Assembly: GCA_021647265.1 (NCBI GenBank)
Contig: JAKIVA010000044.1
Span: 1-21,098 of the forward strand
Direction: 5' to 3'
Source: Lutibacter sp.
GTDB taxonomy: Bacteria; Bacteroidota; Bacteroidia; Flavobacteriales; Flavobacteriaceae
DNA length: 21,098 nt
Shown here: in pieces, positions 16,467 to 21,098 of the stretch
Numbering within the stretch: the stretch's first letter is position 1
How the letters are laid out: every line of letters begins with the position of its first letter
Made by a program: the position numbers and the translations under genes
The notes under the pieces: model-generated
The model's database searches: none
What the model saw: only the letters and a program-made list of their open reading frames with translations
Told to the model about the DNA's origin: nothing

Positions 16467-16518
16467 TTGAATTATTTTTTTATAAAATTGTTTCTACTAT
16501 TCTTAGTCCCGAAAATGC

Positions 16519-18111
16519 TTATCTTCTAAACAAAGATTGTATCTCCTTGTGAATTCTTTCAAAATTTAATTTCAGATCTTCATCACTATATTTTAATAAC
16601 GATTTTGGTATTTCTTTTATAATTTTTTGTAATGTAAACTGTACTTTTTTATCCTTACCATCAGCAAAAGCTATAAACTCTCCTTGTTTTAATCTAAAAA
16701 ACTCATCAGCTCGTATTTTTGAGACTTCTTTTTCTCCTTTGGTAACTCGGGTATCAAAGTTTAGGTTAAAACCCTTATTAATACTGATTGTTTTCTTCTT
16801 TACAATTTCAAAAAAGCGTTCATAATATTTAGCGGTATCTGGGTCATTAGCCTTACCAAAAAACTGATAGGATAGATTGCTTAAAATAGCTTTACTTATC
16901 TTATCGCCATACAAGATATCATTTTGTACTTTATCTTGCATTACATAGATTGTAGCAATATCATAACTTCTGAGGGTTGCAGGTATACGATGCATATTTA
17001 GTAGTTTAATGGTTGGAGCTTCTTCCATTAAAATAAATGAAGATTGTTGGTTTCGTATACTCATTTGTTTGGTTACTGTATGTATAATTGTTGCAATGAT
17101 TGGTGCATAAGCTGTTTCATATTTAGGATTGTTTACAATTGAGATAATCCCAGGATTCTTTTCATTATTGATATCTAGTGGAACTTCATCTTTTGACAAC
17201 ACCATAAATATTTTTTGAGTACTTATCTTTTTAAAGGCATTGGCTAAGGTACTTTTAACAGCAGCTGTTTGTCTCTCTGAAGGTACGCCACTGATAAAGG
17301 CATTAGCCATACTTTTTGATATGGAATTTGAGTTCAGAAAAGCAACCAAACTTTCAGTATTTAAATACTGATAAATTGCGATAACATGGGGTAAAGTACA
17401 ATACTTTGGATAATCCGTTTTCAACTTCCAAATAAGGCCGCCTATTAAACCCTCGACAGCGTCATTAAAAAATTTAGTAGCACCACTTGCTCCTGCTTCT
17501 TTTTGTTCTAATAAATTCTCCATAATAACTCTGGAAATCTCATTCACGCTTTCTTCGTTAGGAATATATCTTGGGGCAATAGGGTTTACCCTGTAGTATA
17601 TTGGATCAAAAGAAATCGTATAGAAGTTTAGCTTACTGTTTTTAAACAGTGGATAAGCAATTTCCGTGAGTTCAAAATCCTTATAATCGTGAATGATGCC
17701 ACAAAATGAATGTTTGCTAAAATGTTGCAAAAAATTATAGATGACACTTTCTGTTTTTCCACTTCCAGCTGCTCCAATGACGGAAGCGCCACGCTTAATA
17801 TTATCAATAATTAACCCTCCCTTTTTAAGCTTAAATTTTACTTTGTATTTTTCTTTAATGGAAGTTTCCGTTTTTTTTTGGAAATACACATAGAATAAGG
17901 TGTTTCCCAATACCGTGGGTATAAAAACTGATAGCAGGTATTTACTAAAAATCAATGTTGAATCTATATAGTACCAAACCGCAATGGCAACCCCCAGTAT
18001 AATAATACTGTTAACTATAAATGCTTTTCGAGTTATTTTAAATAAACTCAAAAAAATGACCAATAAAAGACTATTAGCTATTACTATTGAAATGGTTGTA
18101 GTTAATATCAT
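16519..18111 (-). CDS. mobC: Type IV coupling protein, MobC/TraG (VirD4-like)
   Basis: This is a 530-residue ATPase that brings the relaxase-DNA complex to a conjugation pore. Three hydrophobic segments in residues 1-77 anchor it in the inner membrane. Walker A is GAAGSGKT (113-120) and a Walker B-like FILMEEAP segment lies at about 355-362. The rest matches the TraG/VirD4 fold, with AFISGVPSERQTAAVKSTLA and the sensor-like IYVMQDKVQ. It begins 10 nt after the relaxase gene and is the last gene of the minus-strand mobilisation operon. It converges on the secretion operon with a 52-nt gap. I see no strong terminator between the two operons. Confidence 0.85.
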   Translation of the reverse strand: MILTTTISIVIANSLLLVIFLSLFKITRKAFIVNSIIILGVAIAVWYYIDSTLIFSKYLLSVFIPTVLGNTLFYVYFQKKTETSIKEKYKVKFKLKKGGLIIDNIKRGASVIGAAGSGKTESVIYNFLQHFSKHSFCGIIHDYKDFELTEIAYPLFKNSKLNFYTISFDPIYYRVNPIAPRYIPNEESVNEISRVIMENLLEQKEAGASGATKFFNDAVEGLIGGLIWKLKTDYPKYCTLPHVIAIYQYLNTESLVAFLNSNSISKSMANAFISGVPSERQTAAVKSTLANAFKKISTQKIFMVLSKDEVPLDINNEKNPGIISIVNNPKYETAYAPIIATIIHTVTKQMSIRNQQSSFILMEEAPTIKLLNMHRIPATLRSYDIATIYVMQDKVQNDILYGDKISKAILSNLSYQFFGKANDPDTAKYYERFFEIVKKKTISINKGFNLNFDTRVTKGEKEVSKIRADEFFRLKQGEFIAFADGKDKKVQFTLQKIIKEIPKSLLKYSDEDLKLNFERIHKEIQSLFRR

Positions 18112-18121
18112 CTGTTTGTTA

Positions 18122-19150
18122 TTAAATCCCTATTGAACTTGATTGAATCGCAATATCAATCACTCTCTTCAATTTACTGACAGCTTTTAAAGCTAGTTGA
18201 ACCTGACTGGTTGGAATACTCGCAATTGGAAATCCTGCCTTACCAAGAATCTTAAATGCAACTGCTTTTTCATTGGTAGGCAAGCCTAATAAGGCTGAAA
18301 AGTAGAGTTTTGGATTTTTAATAAAGTCCTTTTTGGATTGGTAGGATTCAGCATAATTTCTTTGGTATTGAAAGCTCTTGTCAAATGTTTGCTCTGCTTT
18401 TGTGAAAAACACATCTCTGTCAAAACCTCTTTTAACTATTTTACCGTTCATAGTCACTTCGGATGCTTTGTATTTACTTCCTGGAGACAAACTATAACTG
18501 TTAGACATATCCTTTCTGCTAACAATGATATGGATATGACTTTGATTGCCTTCTTTTCTCATTCCTTGTACAATACGTTTGCCTTGTTGCTGGTGTGGAG
18601 CTGCTTGTTCAAGTTTGGTTATTTCTTGTTTTAACTTTTGAATGTTTCCATCTAGTTCTCCTCGTTCAATTTTTCGAATGTCATTTTTCAGGGTTAGGAT
18701 TTGGCTTGCGAAAGGTTGATTCTCACGTACTTGCTTATCTGTTCCTTTATAAAAGCGTTGATGTTCTATTTTTGCATAATATTTAATGTCATCAATGGTA
18801 ATGGGTTTGCCGTTGATTTCTCTATTAAAGGATGTCACATAGTCTTTCATCAAGACTTTTGTGTATTGTTTTAAATCTTCGCTACTATGTTGCAATCGCT
18901 TTAATTCATATTTGCTTGGACTTACAGTGATTGAATAGAATTTTGGCTCTGTCTTTTTTAACTTGGCTGAATTCCCATCAATTTCTTGAACAACTTCTTT
19001 TGCTGAAATTTCATCTCCGTATTGATTAAAAAAATGGGCTATTTCTTCCTTCTCAAGACCTTGATTTTCTTTTTCCAGATAATCCACAAAGTCAGCCACA
19101 CTTTGGGAGTAGTCTCCAGTTAATTTTTGAGCTGTGATGGTAATGTACAT
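18122..19150 (-). CDS. mobB: Relaxase of the BfmB/MobB type (DUF5712-like)
   Basis: This 342-residue protein is the likely DNA-nicking relaxase of the mobilisation module. A metal-binding HxH pair stands in SHIHIIVSRKD (H205, H207), followed by SPGSKYKASEV. Candidate catalytic tyrosines are Y124 and Y125 in DDIKYYAKIEHQR. A coiled coil rich in Glu/Lys (about 148-184) is inserted before the HxH motif. The C-terminal part resembles the BfmB group of Bacteroidota mobilisable elements. It sits 12 nt after the MobA gene and 10 nt before the coupling-protein gene, the usual order in this group. Relaxase function is inferred from family and context; which tyrosine attacks the DNA is not clear. Confidence 0.8.
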   Translation of the reverse strand: MYITITAQKLTGDYSQSVADFVDYLEKENQGLEKEEIAHFFNQYGDEISAKEVVQEIDGNSAKLKKTEPKFYSITVSPSKYELKRLQHSSEDLKQYTKVLMKDYVTSFNREINGKPITIDDIKYYAKIEHQRFYKGTDKQVRENQPFASQILTLKNDIRKIERGELDGNIQKLKQEITKLEQAAPHQQQGKRIVQGMRKEGNQSHIHIIVSRKDMSNSYSLSPGSKYKASEVTMNGKIVKRGFDRDVFFTKAEQTFDKSFQYQRNYAESYQSKKDFIKNPKLYFSALLGLPTNEKAVAFKILGKAGFPIASIPTSQVQLALKAVSKLKRVIDIAIQSSSIGI

Positions 19151-19162
19151 TTTTAATTAATT

Positions 19163-19564
19163 TTAATCTGGTTCTAATTCACTCTTCTTATTTTCTCGAT
19201 AAGAAGATTGTGTCGGCTTCTTCAATTCTTTTTTCTCAAGAATTAGAGTAGTCTGTTTTTCCGGTGCTTGTTCAAAAAGGGATTGTATCATAGCAACAGT
19301 GGGTTTTGTTTGGTTCTTTTCAATATCTTTCACAATGGCAATTACACCATTGATTCTTTTCTTAATTAGGTTCTCTAGTGTTTGGATCTGAGGACCTATG
19401 GACTCATTAGGGGAGACTCCATTTTCTTCAAAAAAATCCAGCATCAATTGAAGCGTCATCGATTGGGATTTAGACATTTTCTTGCAAAAAAGTCTAAATT
19501 TTTTGGCCACTGACACTTTTATTTTTAAGCTCTCAAATCGCTCTTTTTCATATCCTTTATCCAT
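19163..19564 (-). CDS. mobA: BfmA/BtgA-type mobilisation protein (MobA)
   Basis: This 133-residue basic protein is the probable relaxosome accessory factor that binds oriT. Its N-terminal 50 residues (KIKVSVAKKFRLFCKKMSKS, then QLMLDFFEENG) look like a ribbon-helix-helix DNA-binding domain, as in BfmA/BtgA. A helical region (IGPQIQTLENLIKKRINGVI) and a polar charged tail follow. It is the first gene of the mobA-mobB-mobC operon. One of two identical 15-bp elements (19564-19578) touches its start codon, so the protein may control its own promoter while acting at oriT. Confidence 0.8.
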   Translation of the reverse strand: MDKGYEKERFESLKIKVSVAKKFRLFCKKMSKSQSMTLQLMLDFFEENGVSPNESIGPQIQTLENLIKKRINGVIAIVKDIEKNQTKPTVAMIQSLFEQAPEKQTTLILEKKELKKPTQSSYRENKKSELEPD

Positions 19565-19620
19565 TTTTTCGTAAAAAATTTGCTTGTTTTCGGGGGTTGC
19601 CTACGTTTTTTCGTAAAAAA
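19564..19620. repeat. Paired 15-bp elements TTTTTTCGTAAAAAA
   Basis: The same 15-mer occurs at 19564-19578 and 19606-19620, 42 bp apart (about four helical turns). Each copy is itself nearly palindromic (T6-CGT-A6). Between them lies a G-rich stretch, TTTTCGGGGGTTGCC. The pair overlaps the mobA start, and is a good candidate for a MobA or relaxase binding array within oriT. Confidence 0.65.
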
Positions 19621-19743
19621 ACAGCTTAAACTTATTTTATCAAAACTCAATATATATCATAAACAATTGTATTTCAATTATTTGCAAATAAAACAGAATT
19701 CGAAACATCGCGCAAGCGTGTTACCCTCTTGCTATTCCTTTTC

Positions 19744-19759
19744 GTTCGCCAAAGCGAAC
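19744..19759. repeat. GC-rich hairpin GTTCGC-CAAA-GCGAAC
   Basis: This is a perfect 6-bp stem with a 4-nt loop, flanked by TTTTC on the left and AAAAA on the right, which extends the pairing. It resembles either an oriT hairpin or a bidirectional terminator. No gene ends nearby, so the oriT reading is preferred. Confidence 0.55.
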
Positions 19760-19765
19760 AAAAAT

Positions 19766-20017
19766 TTCATACAACCAATCTCATAAATCAGTTGTCTTCT
19801 TTCTTTTTATACGCTCTTTTAAATGTATGATTTTGTGATTTAAAATTGAAACTGAGATTACACTCAATTAAACCTATTTTGCACCATAAAATATAATTTT
19901 GTTCATTGTAGATAATTTGAACGTCAGATTTTGAGTTGCTCTTAATTCTTTGTAAAAAAAAGACTGCCTTTTGGACAGCCTTTAAATAATTGAAGTAAAT
20001 AGTTTTAAAATTTAGTA
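19766..20017. other. Intergenic region downstream of the 65-residue gene, no gene seen
   Basis: About 250 AT-rich bases lie between the candidate oriT and the stop of the 65-residue gene. Apart from the terminator hairpin at 19952-19984, I see no supported gene or repeat. A TAATTTTG box occurs at about 19893-19900 on the plus strand, but no plus-strand gene follows it. Confidence 0.4.
19952..19984 (-). terminator. Terminator after the RadC/small-gene operon
   Basis: On the minus strand, AAGGCTGTCC-AAAA-GGCAGTC folds into a stem with one bulged T and one G-U pair, followed directly by a run of eight T. It lies about 35 nt after the stop of the 65-residue gene, as expected for an intrinsic terminator. 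It separates the ssb/radC genes from the mob operon. Confidence 0.7.
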
Positions 20018-20215
20018 TTAAATGTTAAATACATATTTATAGTTGTATAGATTTCGTAGTGCTTCTTCCTCTAACATTTGTTCATAATTGGTAAAATGTT
20101 TTTTAGCATACACTTTTATACTTTTTCCAAACTTTTGTTCAACATCTTTTTTTGAAGTTGCAAGTAACCTTTCTTGCGTTTCCGCATCTAAATTAGAATA
20201 GTTTAAATAAATCAT
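20018..20215 (-). CDS. Small conserved hypothetical protein of mobile elements
   Basis: This 65-residue acidic-to-neutral protein contains LDAETQERLLATSKKDVEQ and ends in NYKYVFNI. It has no signal peptide and no membrane segment; it is predicted to be mostly helical. It follows radC by 12 nt, in the same direction, and ends before a clear terminator, so it is probably co-transcribed with radC. From memory, similar short proteins accompany RadC in Bacteroidota conjugative and mobilisable elements, but I cannot assign a function. Confidence 0.7.
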   Translation of the reverse strand: MIYLNYSNLDAETQERLLATSKKDVEQKFGKSIKVYAKKHFTNYEQMLEEEALRNLYNYKYVFNI

Positions 20216-20227
20216 AATAGTTGTATA

Positions 20228-20677
20228 TTAAATTAAACCGTTATCTGAAAAACTGTAAAACTCGCCATTTGGAATTAATATCAAATGATCCAATACTTTT
20301 ACATCAAACAAAACTGCTGCTTTCTTAATTTTTTGAGTCAATTGTTTGTCTGCTTCACTTGGCTGTAACTTTCCGCTTGGGTGGTTATGAGCTAAAATAA
20401 TTCCTATTGACAAGGATTTTAAAATGACCGCAAATAGTATTCTAATATCTACTAAGGTTCCTGTAAGACCTCCTGTCGACAAATGATAAATGCCTTTTAC
20501 TTTATTTGAGTTATTTAATAATAGTACTATAAAAGCTTCTTGCAATCCAATGGTATTTTTATCCCAATGCTCAAACAATAATTTTCCTGCATCTGTTGAA
20601 CTTTTGATAGCAATGGATTTTGAAATCCTAATCTTTTCTTTATAACTGATTTTTATTTCATTAACTTTGTTCTTCAT
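20228..20677 (-). CDS. radC: RadC-like JAB/MPN domain protein
   Basis: This 149-residue protein is a short RadC as found on plasmids and integrative elements. The JAMM metal site is complete: E47 (GLQEAFIVLLLNN), H97 and H99 in AHNHPSG, and D110 in QPSEAD. It lacks the N-terminal helix-hairpin-helix part of chromosomal RadC, so it is only the JAB domain plus a short lead. The family is predicted to be a metal-dependent hydrolase; its role in DNA repair or transfer is unsettled. It lies between ssb, upstream, and the 65-residue gene, downstream. Confidence 0.88.
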   Translation of the reverse strand: MKNKVNEIKISYKEKIRISKSIAIKSSTDAGKLLFEHWDKNTIGLQEAFIVLLLNNSNKVKGIYHLSTGGLTGTLVDIRILFAVILKSLSIGIILAHNHPSGKLQPSEADKQLTQKIKKAAVLFDVKVLDHLILIPNGEFYSFSDNGLI

Positions 20678-20707
20678 TGTTATTACTTTTTATAGTTAAT
20701 AATGATA

Positions 20708-20743
20708 AAAGAGGGTGCAATTTTAGAAGAGAACACCCTCTTT
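20708..20743 (-). terminator. Terminator after ssb
   Basis: AAAGAGGGTG (20708-20717) and CACCCTCTTT (20734-20743) form a perfect 10-bp stem around a 16-nt loop, 10 nt past the ssb stop on the minus strand. On that strand the stem ends in CTCTTTTATC, a short T-run. It should reduce read-through into radC, although the long loop may make it an attenuator. Confidence 0.65.
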
Positions 20744-20753
20744 AATTTGTATG

Positions 20754-21092
20754 CTATTCAGCGTTACCCAGTAATAATATTTCACTTGCTACTACTTCTG
20801 TTATATAACGTTTTTCGCCTTCTTTGGTTTCATAAGACCGAGATGTCAATTTACCTGCAATGGCAATCTCTTTGCCTTTTGCAACGTACCTCTCAATAAT
20901 TTCAGCAGTTTTTCCCCAGGCAACAATCGAATGCCAATTGGTGTCTGTTTGTTTTTCTCCGTTTGAGTTTTTGTAATTTTCATTGGTTGCCAATGATAAA
21001 CGAGCTACTTTTTTACCACTTTCTAGGGTTGTAATGGTTGGCTCTTGTCCAACGTTTCCGATTAACTGTACTTTGTTTTTTAGTGTACTCAT
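20754..21092 (-). CDS. ssb: Single-stranded DNA-binding protein, plasmid type
   Basis: This 112-residue OB-fold protein starts with KNKVQLIGNVGQEPTI and carries the conserved NWHSIVAWGKTAEIIERYV and GKEIAIAGKL segments. It would coat single-stranded DNA, for example during conjugal transfer. It lacks the acidic C-terminal tail (DDxPF type) with which housekeeping SSB recruits replication partners; the protein ends at LLLGNAE. This short form is common on mobile elements. Its start lies 6 nt from the right edge of the window, so its promoter is not visible. Confidence 0.9.
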   Translation of the reverse strand: MSTLKNKVQLIGNVGQEPTITTLESGKKVARLSLATNENYKNSNGEKQTDTNWHSIVAWGKTAEIIERYVAKGKEIAIAGKLTSRSYETKEGEKRYITEVVASEILLLGNAE

Positions 21093-21098
21093 AATAAA

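Larger units (their letters stand above)
19564..19765. other. Candidate oriT
   Basis: This is the non-coding DNA directly upstream of mobA, the usual place of oriT in Bacteroidota mobilisable elements. It holds the two TTTTTTCGTAAAAAA elements with a G-rich core between them, a short GC hairpin with CGC-GCAA-GCG (19709-19718), and a perfect 6-bp stem GTTCGC-CAAA-GCGAAC (19744-19759). The hairpins are conspicuous against the AT-rich background. The nick site cannot be assigned from sequence alone. Confidence 0.5.

Noticed and set aside
18338..18786. Two plus-strand frames antisense to the relaxase
   Set aside because: The composition is Cys/Phe-rich, as expected for antisense of a Lys/Glu-rich gene.
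19580..19786. 68-codon plus-strand frame across the oriT candidate
   Set aside because: It runs through the hairpins and the repeated elements, has no family resemblance, and is better explained as non-coding.
20702..20899. 65-codon plus-strand frame over the ssb terminator
   Set aside because: It covers the terminator stem and is antisense to ssb.

Overview
The window looks like a piece of a Bacteroidota genome, most likely from the Flavobacteriaceae. The DNA is strongly AT-rich. Other signs are a GLPGLI-like protein, an RHS protein of the DUF6443 kind with SprB-like and thrombospondin-3-like repeats, a TAnnTTTG promoter box, and a BfmA/BfmB/MobC-type mobilisation operon with RadC and a short SSB. 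I cannot name a species.

Layout. (1) Bases 1-573 are wreckage: the 5' end of a type IV prepilin gene fused to the 3' part of a DDE transposase. (2) Bases 574-941 are non-coding and hold several hairpins, including the terminator of the next operon. (3) Bases 942-9952 are a minus-strand operon, read right to left: a 1048-residue SpvB/TcB-like RHS shell protein, then (2-nt gap) a 1664-residue DUF6443/RHS-core protein with a 197-residue variable-type C-terminus, then (35-nt overlap) a 79-residue two-helix membrane protein that is a candidate immunity protein, then a GLPGLI-like secreted protein. (4) Bases 9953-10281 are a divergent intergenic region with a Bacteroidota-type promoter and a palindrome at its -33 position. 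(5) Bases 10282-16466 are a tight plus-strand operon for a reduced type II secretion/type IV pilus-like machine: prepilin, prepilin peptidase, GspE/PilB ATPase, secretin, a PilM-PilN (GspL-like) fusion and a PilO/GspM-like protein. No inner-membrane platform protein (GspF/PilC) is present. (6) Bases 16519-21092 are a minus-strand mobilisation module: SSB, RadC, a small conserved protein, then a candidate oriT, BfmA-like MobA, BfmB-like relaxase and a VirD4-like coupling protein.

How the parts may work together. Both RHS proteins carry Sec signal peptides and would fold in the periplasm. The secretin machine next door is the kind of apparatus that moves folded periplasmic proteins across the outer membrane. 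The most interesting reading is therefore an RHS toxin cage, its immunity protein and a dedicated mini type II-like exporter, carried beside a mobilisation module. This is an inference from gene linkage, not something the sequence proves. The prepilin remnant at the left edge matches the intact prepilin 10.3 kb away in direct orientation. That points to past duplication or rearrangement of the RHS/prepilin unit.
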